Positions 53,624-63,358 of a stretch of 64,000 nt of DNA are shown here, piece after piece. The position numbers and the translations under genes were made by a program. The DNA is taken from positions 744,001 through 808,000 of the forward strand of contig NC_072816.1 of assembly GCF_003013715.1 (NCBI RefSeq). Direction: 5' to 3'. The stretch comes from Candidozyma auris (lineage: Eukaryota > Ascomycota > Pichiomycetes > Serinales > Metschnikowiaceae). Each line of letters opens with the position of its first letter. Position 1 is the first letter of the stretch. A model generated the notes under the pieces. It was not told the origin of the DNA. It was given only the letters and a program-made list of their open reading frames with translations, and did not search any database.

Positions 53624-54243
53624 CGACTAATATGACGATTATTCTTTGATGCCTCCAATTTTTCAAGCTACCAGCCCACTCAAGTCTAGAGGTAAGCCTC
53701 ATGTACCCTCTAAAAGTCATGTTTACTCAACTGTAGTGGTTCAGTATCGTGCTCGACAAAGTAAGTCCACTATTACAGCCATTGTGGGCTGTTCGAGCTA
53801 AGTTCCGAATTCTCTTGAGACCTCGTTTCTTCATTGTTAGAAAGGAATACAGCCCTTCAAAGCGAGAGAGCTGAGAGTGCAACTTCTTGTGACTTGACGA
53901 TATACACCCACCGAGAGTAACAGAACTGAATTGTTGCCCAGTCTAACAAGAGCTCACAATATAGTTTATGCCTTCACTTCAGTCAATTCGGCCCGATTTC
54001 ACACCTCCATTTGTCGTCAAAAGACGAAAGTATCGATGAGACTTTATTTTTTCGGCCTCTCCTCTGAGAATGTCCTAGTCGCTCATTTCTGGAAGTCCTG
54101 GCAGCATTGACGCGCATTATCTCGCACAAACCATGCCTTTTCGCGAAGGCTTCTGATGTCTAGTTTATGCATGAGATCTGTCGAAGGTAACAGAGCTCTT
54201 GCCCAATTTTACCCTCCATGAACCCCCCCTCTCCTCCACACAC
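53624..54243. other. Intergenic region between the two alpha-arrestins
   Basis: About 620 bases. It includes the promoter of the second arrestin. Two similar short stretches (GTAACAGAACTG...TTGCCCA near 53919 and GTAACAGAGCT...TTGCCCA near 54187) suggest small-scale duplication. No gene recognised. Confidence 0.45.
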
Positions 54244-55722
54244 ATGCGACACACTTACTCTTTTAAGCTAATTCCAGACAATCCTCCTGTCCCCTTCGGT
54301 CCTGGCGACAAAGTTATAGGAAATGTGGAGCTTGAGGTGTTCAAGCAGATGACAGTAAAGGAAATCGTTGTTCTGTTGAGCGGCAACACTGAATCTTGCA
54401 ACTACAAAATCGAGACTCGCTACAACCCTGTCACCAAAAGAACAGAAACTCGAGCGATTTCAGAGAAAATCAGATACCACTTGTTTGATCACACGGTGAA
54501 GGTATTTCCGCCACCCAATGTCCAGAAAATGGGTTGCGCTGATGATTACACCTTGTTGGAGGGAACTTACAAGTACCCATTCGAAGTCGTGTTTCCATCT
54601 GGGCTGGTGGAAGCGAGGATGCTGTCCCTGTTTGGTACCTCAAATTACGCAAGGTCATTAGGGTCTCTTCTGCCTTTTAGGGTTGGAGGTGCGGGCCAGG
54701 CGCTCACAAAGCTGCCGCCTTCGTTTAATGCACACTTTGAAGACAGAGATTATGCGTGGGTACATTACACACTCGATGGTAAGGTAGGCCGAAAGGGTTT
54801 CTTCAAACCGGACATTGTTGAGAGCACTCGCCTTAGCTATTCTCCTCTGCTTGAAGAAGTTGTATGTTCATTCGGTTCATTGATGCAAAATGGCCTGTTC
54901 ATCGACAACGTAAGTAGGGGTAATACTCGACTTAAGTTCAAAATAGAAAAAGACAAAAGGCAGGAGGGAAGAGGATTCTTCCGGAAAATGTTTTCTTCGA
55001 GATCAGTGAAGGTGCCATTTGAGGCTGTTGTCGAATTCAAGCAAGGCAACGCAGTCCAATATCCTCAGGGTCAAACAAGCAGGGTTTTGCATCAAGGAGA
55101 CATACTAAAGGATGTTATTGGCGTCAAGATACTTACAATATTTTCAGCAGAAGCTTTAAAACAGATTCTTTTTTTTGAACAGGGTGAAAAGAAGAGTAAT
55201 TCTAAAAGAATGCACAGGCTCGTATTCAAAGAAATGACGTTGTCAATTATTCAAAATATTACCTATCAAGGCATTCATACACAAACAAAACTGAAACAGG
55301 TCTTGATTGGCCAAAGGAGCTTGAATAGCGAGTTCGAATTTGCTGACTTCGAGGTAGTTGAAGGGCAATGGAGTCAAACATTAATAAACAAAGTGAAGCA
55401 AGAGCATCTTCATTTGACAGAGTCCAACAAAGCCTACATGCTCGAGTTGCCACAAGAATTACTTTCAATCGAACTCACTACTGAAGCCCAGTCGTTTGAT
55501 GCTCCGAATATCCAGTGTGATCTGGTTCTCAAGATTGACTTCGTTATTTCTACGTCAGAAGAAAGTCCAAACCTGACCACCTTATCATGCCAATGTCCAA
55601 TTCTCCTACTTCCATCGCGAAACAGAAGGACGCATGATGTTTTAAATCCTCCTCGTATGCCTCCTACGACAGTGGTTGAACATACAGAGGAGCAACTACC
55701 ATCATACAATGAAGTCGTCTGA
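54244..55722 (+). CDS. Alpha-arrestin, copy 2
   Basis: 492 residues from the Met at 54244 (MRHTYSFKLI), chosen because it aligns with MGHSYDFKIA of copy 1; an in-frame Met 15 codons upstream would add an unmatched segment. Same architecture: arrestin-N part with MTVKEIVVLLSG, VFPPPNVQKMG, and a C-like half with a basic GRGFFRKMFSSRSVKVPFEA stretch. The end is LPSY (485-488) followed by NEVV, again an LPxY motif for Rsp5-type WW domains. The Pro-rich stretch before it is shorter than in copy 1. Divergence between the pair is substantial, so the duplication is old and both copies are probably functional. Confidence 0.85.
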   Translation: MRHTYSFKLIPDNPPVPFGPGDKVIGNVELEVFKQMTVKEIVVLLSGNTESCNYKIETRYNPVTKRTETRAISEKIRYHLFDHTVKVFPPPNVQKMGCADDYTLLEGTYKYPFEVVFPSGLVEARMLSLFGTSNYARSLGSLLPFRVGGAGQALTKLPPSFNAHFEDRDYAWVHYTLDGKVGRKGFFKPDIVESTRLSYSPLLEEVVCSFGSLMQNGLFIDNVSRGNTRLKFKIEKDKRQEGRGFFRKMFSSRSVKVPFEAVVEFKQGNAVQYPQGQTSRVLHQGDILKDVIGVKILTIFSAEALKQILFFEQGEKKSNSKRMHRLVFKEMTLSIIQNITYQGIHTQTKLKQVLIGQRSLNSEFEFADFEVVEGQWSQTLINKVKQEHLHLTESNKAYMLELPQELLSIELTTEAQSFDAPNIQCDLVLKIDFVISTSEESPNLTTLSCQCPILLLPSRNRRTHDVLNPPRMPPTTVVEHTEEQLPSYNEVV

Positions 55723-56276
55723 AATCAAACTAATAATGCATAGATGCACAGATACATCAAACATCATGTGTCCTCCGGCTTATATTGCTGACGTCCGTCC
55801 ATCTTATCACAAAGGTTCCCCCAAAGCCAAAACAATTGTGCCATGTGAGTGTACAGTGTGAAATAGATTTCTATCCTTGGTGATCGAACGATATGAAGTG
55901 AAATCTTATTTAATGTGAATGCTTCTGAACAAATCAGGATCATTGCTATTTCACGGATTAGGAAGATTATTCTCCTTCTCAATCTGATTCTGAGGACTCT
56001 GATCTAGATTCGGGCAATTCTGCAAGTTTTGAGTATTTGGCCTCACATGAGCAGATGAAAAAGTCGTGATAACGATCCTATAGTTTTCTATTGCCCAGCT
56101 TTCATGTTTAATAGAAATTGGTGCCCTCGAGTGTGCCAATCATGGCGACCAAACGATAAACATGGAGGAAATTATATACATCTTACACTTGATCGTGACG
56201 ACTATATCCTCATATATTTAGCTTGATTTGAGCTCATTCAATTATTTAAAATGATCTGAGGCGCCCATTTTAAGAA
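55723..56276. other. Intergenic region between arrestin 2 and invertase
   Basis: About 550 bases between two convergent gene ends. AT-rich; no gene, repeat or RNA recognised. Confidence 0.5.
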
Positions 56277-57842
56277 TTAGTGTCTCAAGGAAAGTTCATC
56301 CACAGCGAAATCAACCACGTATGTATCATCCGTGGATGCACTAAGCACTACTGATTCTGGTAACGAGCCTTCACTCATAAAAAATGTGTTCGTTATCGTG
56401 CTTGAGCCATCATTTAAAAAGACCTCCAAAAGATTTTTGTCCACAATTGCCCTCAAATTGAACGTCTTGTTTGAGTCCTTGTCTGTTTTGAGGGGTTCCA
56501 CGAAAGCCGAAATTTTATCTGTAAAGAACGGATTTTTGTTGAATTTGTTGTCAATGCCTCGATCGACATAAAATGCCTCCACATTGGCATCGTAGCCTAG
56601 TGTGATCTCTTCTTTGGTACCATTATGACTGTTTGATAAGATACTGATGTTAATCACCTTGCTGACTTTCTTCTCAGCCGACACAGTGAAAGTCAATTCT
56701 ATGTCAAAAACGCCTGTTTTGTTAGCTTTAGCTGAGATGGGGTCAGACAGACTCAAGGTTAGGTTCTTTTCTTCAACTAATCGCTCTGCCTTGACTGAGC
56801 TACCTATCACAGGTTTTTGGACCAAAGTCAACAAGTCGCTTTCCGGATTGGCTGGCATTCGTGCTAATGTATGGTTTCTCACAATTCCCGTGGACCCCCT
56901 CCACTCTTTCGTGGGAACGTGCTTCGCATATTGCCAGTTAGAAGCCCAAGCAACCCCCAAAACACCATCTTCCAAAGGTGCATCGCTGAAGCTCTGGAAA
57001 GCATAAAAATCCTTCCCATGATCATGAATACGGGTCTGACTGTCATCAGGAATAAATCTGTAGCCGTCAAAATCGCCAATAAAGTATTGATTCGCAGAGC
57101 CACCTAGAGGCATGCCTGGGTTTATTGCCAAAAGCATCACCCACTTCTTCTTGTCCTCCCCCTCAATTGGGAGTTCAAAAAGCCCTGGACACTCGTACTG
57201 AAAACCATAAAGACCAGCAGAAAAGTTCAGGTGTAACACCCAGTTCTTCAAGTCTGTGGACCCAAAAATCTGGATTTTATACTCCTGAGATTTAGCCAAC
57301 ACCATGACCCAATGATTTGAGGGTTCATGCCAAAAGACCTTAGGATCACGAAATTGCTTAGAATTGACATCAAGAACGGGGTTGGCCTCGTACTTGGTGA
57401 AGCTGTAGCCACCATCAATAGAATAGGCTACTTCCTGTGTCTGAGCGTCCTTGGAGTTCAATGTGTACAAGGCAACCACCCTCTGACGAGGATCAATGTC
57501 ATCATCAAAGAATCCTGAAGTATTGTTGTGGTCCACCACAACAGAACCAGAGAAGATTCCCTGTCCTTTTTCTTCAGGCGCAATAGCTACCCCATGATCC
57601 ACCCAAGTACTCAAGTCCGTGGACGTAGCATGACCCCAATGGAGGTCCAGCAGACCTGTAGTATCGTTAGGGGTGTACTGGAAGTATAGATGCCACAACT
57701 GTTCTTTTTCGTCGAACCAAGGTCCGTTTGGATCGTTCATCCAGCCATTTTGTGGGGTAAAATGAATGAGCGGCCGGGGGTCTTCCGTCAAGGCCATTGC
57801 AAAGGAGATGAGAGAGACCAAACAAAATAACAGACCAAGCAT
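56277..57842 (-). CDS. SUC2: Secreted invertase (GH32 beta-fructofuranosidase)
   Basis: 521 residues. It hydrolyses sucrose to glucose and fructose outside the cell. Signal peptide 1-17 (MLGLLFCLVSLISFAMA). Active-site blocks are all present: WMNDPNG with nucleophile Asp37, RDP with the transition-state Asp166, and YECPG with acid/base Glu217. The five-blade propeller is followed by a C-terminal beta-sandwich (about 345-521). Many N-glycosylation sequons (for example NDT, NNTS, NFS, NHT, NLT) fit a heavily glycosylated secreted enzyme. Length matches the yeast Suc2 family (532). SUC2-type naming is by family; INV1 is an alternative symbol in related yeasts. Confidence 0.96.
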   Translation of the reverse strand: MLGLLFCLVSLISFAMALTEDPRPLIHFTPQNGWMNDPNGPWFDEKEQLWHLYFQYTPNDTTGLLDLHWGHATSTDLSTWVDHGVAIAPEEKGQGIFSGSVVVDHNNTSGFFDDDIDPRQRVVALYTLNSKDAQTQEVAYSIDGGYSFTKYEANPVLDVNSKQFRDPKVFWHEPSNHWVMVLAKSQEYKIQIFGSTDLKNWVLHLNFSAGLYGFQYECPGLFELPIEGEDKKKWVMLLAINPGMPLGGSANQYFIGDFDGYRFIPDDSQTRIHDHGKDFYAFQSFSDAPLEDGVLGVAWASNWQYAKHVPTKEWRGSTGIVRNHTLARMPANPESDLLTLVQKPVIGSSVKAERLVEEKNLTLSLSDPISAKANKTGVFDIELTFTVSAEKKVSKVINISILSNSHNGTKEEITLGYDANVEAFYVDRGIDNKFNKNPFFTDKISAFVEPLKTDKDSNKTFNLRAIVDKNLLEVFLNDGSSTITNTFFMSEGSLPESVVLSASTDDTYVVDFAVDELSLRH

Positions 57843-57880
57843 TGAGGATTTTGAACGGGAAAATCAGAGATTTACGCTCC

Positions 57881-57887
57881 TTTTATA
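57881..57887 (-). promoter_or_regulatory. SUC2: TATA box of invertase
   Basis: TATAAAA on the minus strand, about 40 bases before the ATG at 57842. Confidence 0.55.
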
Positions 57888-57956
57888 GCAACAGGCAATA
57901 AGATGCCCCGCAAAAACTGCCTCGGAAAAACTTTTAGTCTGGGCAAAAGCCGCACA

Positions 57957-57986
57957 AGCCCCCCACCCCCCACAACAGACCGGGGT
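57957..57986 (-). promoter_or_regulatory. SUC2: GC-rich element upstream of invertase
   Basis: A run of C with the form CCCCCCACCCCCC on the plus strand (57959-57971) and a CGGGG at 57981-57985 lie about 120-140 bases upstream of the ATG. The G-rich strand resembles Mig1-type glucose-repression boxes known from SUC2 promoters (SYGGGG). This is pattern similarity only; binding is not shown. Confidence 0.4.
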
Positions 57987-59258
57987 AGTTTTTCCACCAC
58001 TTAGATTCAAGTGTACACGGGCAAGAGTGGAGACTCGGAATTTTTGGGTCCAAACAACAGCTAAGCCCTCTTTTCGTTAGAAGAGGTTTTTTTCGATGAT
58101 CTCTGTTGCCAGGTTCGCCCATAGACTTTGTATCATCAAGAGACTTGCCAAATTGGGCAATGAGGATCCAGAGGATCCAGTGCCTGGTTTATAGAAGCTT
58201 CCACTATGAAAACAAATGTGCTGTCCAACATGTAAACAGCGGAGGCTTGCCAAAACTTTGGTCTCTACGTGAGAATTAATTCTTGGCAGTACCAAATAGC
58301 ACCTTTGCCATGACATTAGCTCACCGGAAAGTCACTACCGCAAGAATGAATGCAGTTTATCCGTGGGTATGAAAAAGACTGATTTAGAGACCGTTCTCAA
58401 TGGGAAACAGGGTTTCTTATGTGGCATAACGAGATCATTTGGAGGAAATTCAAATTTTGAGTCTCGTGCCCTTTGTGCAATAATATAATAACGACAGATC
58501 TTTAAATCCTTCGATGCTTACGAATCGAGCACGCCATCGACAAAAGTCGTTAGATGGCGTATCTCAGTTACTAAATCAGCATTTCAGGATAGGATCTCGC
58601 ATATATCTTTATTGACGGAAAAAGAGGCGACTACAAAGGTGTTTGCGACGGATCATTCGGATCCTCTGAGCCACATCTCGGGTATAAGCGGTCGTTTGCA
58701 AGCGAACATGTCGATTTTTTTTTTTTTTTTTTTTAGCGCCCACTTGCTCAGTACGCATTTGCTTGCATTTGCTAAGTGTGGACCCAGAAATAATTAGTGA
58801 CCGAAAGAGGAGCCACTGTGAGTGCTCTCACGTGGAGTCGTATAGATGTTACACACTTTGATTTTTTTCGCAGCCATTATAAAGGCAAAGCACTGGAGCA
58901 AAAGGCGAACCCATGGTTATCATGATGGTCTTGATAACTATACATTTCTGTGATAGCCACCTAACATTTCATGGAGAAATTGACTTCTCGTCAAGAATTG
59001 TGGCAGAGGATTCTGGTAGTACGTCACGTGCTTGTATCGTTATGTACGCAATCTGCGATTTGTGTGTTAATTGTGGTTGCAAAAAAAAAAAAGACGTCTT
59101 TGTGCATGAATTTTGCACCCAAATGTTCCTTTGATAAGACACACAGGGCGGTTTTCACCCTATTGTAGGTCTAGGCGATGCTTAGTATGCTATTATGGGC
59201 GATGCGCCAAGAGGCTTCGATATTGCAAAATTAATTGCATAGTCCTCGTCATCGCATC

Positions 59259-59266
59259 TATATAAG
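59259..59266 (+). promoter_or_regulatory. TATA box of the MFS transporter
   Basis: TATATAAG about 47 bases before the chosen ATG at 59313; it lies downstream of the alternative upstream ATG at 59235, which argues against that start. Confidence 0.5.
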
Positions 59267-59312
59267 TGCTGTGTTTCACTATCAAATACGGTTACCTTCT
59301 CTTCAACATATC

Positions 59313-60971
59313 ATGGGTGTGGTGGCTGTCAAGAAAGGACCAACGCTGCCTATCAAGGCAGAAGAGAAAAAGCTCGAGGAGATCTACAAAGTGGAGTCTT
59401 TGCTGACAGACGCTGAGTCGCAGGCAGAAACCTTGGCCTCCAACCCATTCAAAGACCCTGCAGTTGCCAAGTATTATAGCAATTTGTACGAGGAGGTTGG
59501 CTATGAGTGTCGTCTGGCCTTTGATCCCGACTTCGAGTGGGAGCCTGAGGAAGAGAAAAAGCTCATCCGAAAGTTGGATGTAAGAGTTGCTCTCAGTGCC
59601 TGTATTATGTTTATAGGCTTGCAAGTGGACAGAGTTAATTTGGCCCAGGCTGTCAGTGACGATTTGTTGCCCGATCTCGGGTTGAACACCAACGACTACA
59701 ATACAGGTAACACGATTTTTCTTGTGGCTTTCTTGTTGGCGGAATTGCCCTCGCAATTGATTTCCAAGAAGCTTGGGCCCGATATTTTCATCCCCATGCA
59801 AATGTGTGCTTGGTCGATTGTTGCTGCATGTCAGGGTGCCATGACTGGCAAAGTTGGTTTTTACATTTGCAGAGCCCTCATTGGTATTTTGGAAGGCGGC
59901 TTTATTGCCGATTTGGTCTTGTGGTTGTCATATTTTTACAAATCCAGTGAGTTGCCTGTTCGGTTGTCGTGGTTCTGGACCTCGCTTTCCTTGTGTCAGA
60001 TCTTGACTTCCCTTTTAGCTTTTGGCATTTTGAGAATGAGAGGCGTTCATGGAATGGCTGGCTGGAGATGGCTTTTCATCATCGAGGGAATCTTCACCTT
60101 GTGCATCGGTCTCGCTGCTTTTTACCTCATGGTGCCTTCTGCGGTCCAGACTAAAAACAAGCTCCATCCAAAGGGTTGGTTTACGGAGAGAGAAGAGAAG
60201 ATTGTCGTCAACAGAGTGTTGAGAGACGATCCCTCTAAGGGAGACATGCACAACAGACAAGGCTTATCCGTCAAGAAAATCGCCAAAGCTGTTTGGGACT
60301 ACGACTTGTGGCCGATTTACGCCATTGGTCTTCTAGCATATATCCCCATGGGCACCATTCAACCTTACATGACACTTACTTTAAAATCGATGGGTTTCAG
60401 TACTTTCGATGTCAACTTGCTCACGATCCCGCAGGCGGTGATTCATATAATCTTTTTGCTCATCATTACATGGGTTTCTGAACGAGTGAACGAGAGGGCA
60501 TTAGTTAGTCTAGCCATGCCCATCATGTCAGTACCTTTCTTGGCTGCTATCAGGTGGTGGCCAGGCAGTATGAAGAACGCCTGGGTTACATGGTTTTTGG
60601 TCACTATGGTGTTGGCTGCTCCATACATTCACGCCATTTGTGTGGCGTGGGTGTCCAGAAACGCCAACTCTATTAGGTCTCGTTCTGTATGTTCAGCCTT
60701 GTACAACATGACCGTTCAGCTTGGAAACATAGCATCCTACAACATCTACAGAGAAGACGACAAGCCCTTGTATCACAGAGGAAACTTCCAGCTTTTCTGG
60801 TGTGCTGTTGCCATGATACCGTTACTCATCTTGGTGAAGCTTTATTACGTTTGGAGAAACAAGAGTCGTGCAGCAAAGTGGAATGCTATGACTCCAGAAG
60901 AACAAGAACACTATGTTCAAACCACCACGGATGAGGGGAACAAGCGTCTTGACTTTAGATTCGACCATTGA
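59313..60971 (+). CDS. MFS transporter of the DAL5/anion:cation symporter family
   Basis: 552 residues from the Met at 59313 (MGVVAVKKG). The first 26 codons of the longer frame are rejected because the TATA box falls within them. About 12 membrane segments. Family cues: LDVRVALSACIMFIGLQVDRVNLAQA in segment 1, a segment 4-5 block CRALIGILEGGFIADLVLWLSYFY, GWRWLFIIEGI in segment 6, and a central cytosolic loop with REEKIVVNRVLRDDPSKGDM. Relatives in yeast include Dal5, Tna1, Seo1, Liz1 and Soa1, which take up allantoate, nicotinate, sulfonates and other organic anions. The substrate cannot be decided here. A long hydrophilic N-terminus of about 85 residues is normal for the family. Confidence 0.9.
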   Translation: MGVVAVKKGPTLPIKAEEKKLEEIYKVESLLTDAESQAETLASNPFKDPAVAKYYSNLYEEVGYECRLAFDPDFEWEPEEEKKLIRKLDVRVALSACIMFIGLQVDRVNLAQAVSDDLLPDLGLNTNDYNTGNTIFLVAFLLAELPSQLISKKLGPDIFIPMQMCAWSIVAACQGAMTGKVGFYICRALIGILEGGFIADLVLWLSYFYKSSELPVRLSWFWTSLSLCQILTSLLAFGILRMRGVHGMAGWRWLFIIEGIFTLCIGLAAFYLMVPSAVQTKNKLHPKGWFTEREEKIVVNRVLRDDPSKGDMHNRQGLSVKKIAKAVWDYDLWPIYAIGLLAYIPMGTIQPYMTLTLKSMGFSTFDVNLLTIPQAVIHIIFLLIITWVSERVNERALVSLAMPIMSVPFLAAIRWWPGSMKNAWVTWFLVTMVLAAPYIHAICVAWVSRNANSIRSRSVCSALYNMTVQLGNIASYNIYREDDKPLYHRGNFQLFWCAVAMIPLLILVKLYYVWRNKSRAAKWNAMTPEEQEHYVQTTTDEGNKRLDFRFDH

Positions 60972-61165
60972 AGAGAAATTTACACTATACTAATTGCAGA
61001 GGCACTAGAGAGATGATAAAAGAGTGGCCTTCACCATTATATGACTATATAGCATTGACCGCTTCATAGATAATGAGAGATGCAAATATGTAAGGTGGAA
61101 CGTCTTGTTATAGTGAGGATCATAAAGGCAGAAAACTAGATTTGTCTACTTGATCTGCAAATTTT

Positions 61166-63358
61166 TCACTTTGCACCCCCAATTCCTGCCAAGTAGGCTA
61201 GCGCCCACGATCTAGTCATTCCTGGATCAATAAGATTGTCCTGCCAGTCATTTCTAGAAAACCATTTCCACGAGTACCTGGGATCGAAGAGACCAGCGTT
61301 GAGTTTCAAAATCCCTTGCCAACCGTCGGGAATTTTGTCAACAATTCCAGCCAACTTGGCATCCCACTCCTCCTTGACATACCTCAGTCCTCTGATGTAT
61401 GAGGACATCGGCGTGATGGGAATCATGTGGATGCCATGCACGTATTCGTCGCCAACAGTGCCTCTGCCGAAGAAGGTGGCAAAGTCAATTTTGTTTTCAA
61501 AAAGAATGCCTGACACTTTGTTTGCAGTGAAACGCTTGGGTAAGAGCTCATTGTCTGATGTATACATCATATACATGTTCAAAGAGGTTTTCATGATACC
61601 AAGCATTAAAGCGGCAGCCATTTCCAACTCCTGATTCCCAATGACATTGCCAAAAAGCTTGAGGGCATAAACTGAGTGATAGTCTTCCGAGGAAGATTCT
61701 TCATTCTTTCCATCACCACTAGGAAAGATGCCGTGCGCAAAGGAATGGCCATGAAACCAGTCAAAGTTACGAAATTGCGGAAAGAAGGGATCATTGTCTG
61801 ACGGATTACCATAGTCTCTTACAAGCGTCATGGCATAGTCGTGAACTAGATTGTTGTTCGCTGACAACCAACCCGGATCAATACGAGCCACAATTGCAAT
61901 GGCGTGAATATGATAGCCGTAGTGGAAGTGATGATCGTTGTAGTTTGAGTTACCGAAATCCTGATCGGGTGGAGTATCAGAAATGACACCTTTCCAGCTT
62001 TCGTCGTAGCACAATGGATGCTGCTGGCAGTTAGAAGCGTACTTTTCGATAGCAGCCTTGATCTTCGGCAAAATTTTATTTGTAAGCTCTTGGTCCTGAA
62101 GGACGAAATGCGTCACAAGTGCCAAGTAGGCGTATTTGTCCAACTGCTTTCCGCCAAAGTACATAGAATCGAGATCACATTGGCCAGCCACATCCTGCTC
62201 GATCTCCTGGCTGGCTACCTGACCAATGAGCTGCTTGATTTCAGGAGTGAAATTGTTAGCATCAAAAGAAAAGCCATCGACAGAAGTCCATGGCTCGAAC
62301 CCAATATCTGTGGGCAAGTTCTGAACGGTCATTTCTAGCTCATTTGTGACGTAGCCTCTCATGGGTCCATTTGTAGGAGAATCAAGCTGCATGCCACTAT
62401 CTCTTTTCTTGATATCTGGAGAGAGCATTACTTGATGATGAGGAAGGCACCAAACTAAGCTTGAGCCTGAGTTGCTTGAGCCATGAGTGTCGTACTTAAA
62501 CGAGTACTTGCCCGACTTTCTCTCTGCATCAACTGATCCAGAGAGCTTCACACTAATAGGGTACATTCCGCAAGCATCATCATACGCTGGAGAGTCTCCT
62601 TTGCACACTTGCACCACACAAAGCTTGGAAGACCCACTAGCCACGATGTGGTTGTTGTCAGCCAAACGCAAGTCTATGTTTGGGTCTCCACTGAGGTAAA
62701 TCAGCCACGTCTTCTGGTCAAACAACTTGACTGAGTATTTGGCAGTTCTGTTCTGGTTGACAATGCCCACTTTTTTGAATTCCATAAAGCCTACCTGGGA
62801 AGTAAGCACCGGCACCAAGTTCTCGTAGATGCCAGTGACAAAGCCCATTCCGTAGGCCAATGGCATCGAAATACGGCCCTGGCCATTCTCCAATTGCACC
62901 AACGCAGAGAGTTTTCCGCTTTTCACGGTGGTCACCTTCAAGTTGTTACCAAAACCAGGAGCAGTGAAAGCAAACGACTTGATCTTTGGCGGATTAAAGA
63001 AGAATTGAGCCGGGTCCTGGTTTGGGTCCGGCCCAAACACATACTGTGACGAGTCTGTATGGTTCAAAGCCATTCCCCAATCTGCATCGCCATCCTTGCA
63101 CACCCACATAGAGTACGGAAGGGGCCAAATGGGAAAGGTCTGGTCGTCTAACAAGAGGTTGTTGAAGGTGTTGTTTGTTTGGAGAGGGCCATTGGCAGCG
63201 GAATTGACTGGAGGTTGCGAGTGGGGTTTTCTCTTGAAGTGTGCCGGAGGCTCACTTGTGGAGAGGGGGTTTTGGAAAAGGTCAACAACCATTGCTGGAG
63301 TAGAGGTGAATGGCTGCGAAGTAGTAGTAGTAACTATGAGTAGGCTGTGCGCATACAA
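61166..63358 (-). CDS. Endo-1,3-beta-glucanase of family GH81 (ACF2/ENG2-like)
   Basis: 730 residues (708 if the second Met at 63292 is used). GH81 enzymes hydrolyse beta-1,3-glucan. The body aligns throughout with yeast Acf2/Eng2 (recalled blocks [81 protein letters not shown]); here these read [46 protein letters not shown] and [19 protein letters not shown]. The acidic pair in NEESSSED is in the expected active-site region. There is no convincing signal peptide, and the N-terminal 45 residues are low-complexity, so it resembles the intracellular Acf2 type more than the secreted Eng1 septum-cleaving type. Two starts remain open. Confidence 0.9.
   Translation of the reverse strand: [730 protein letters not shown]

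Larger units (their letters stand above)
57843..59312. other. Intergenic region between invertase and the MFS transporter
   Basis: 1.5 kb holding two divergent promoters. Contents: TATA and GC-rich box of the invertase (left), a 20-base T run at 58715-58734, an A run at 59080-59091 and TATATAAG at 59259-59266 in front of the transporter. No gene recognised. Confidence 0.55.

Noticed and set aside
58715..58734. 20-base T run as a possible retroposon tail
   Set aside because: No target-site duplication or coding remnant beside it; similar A/T runs occur at 4637, 22302, 44441 and 59080, so it is ordinary for yeast spacers.
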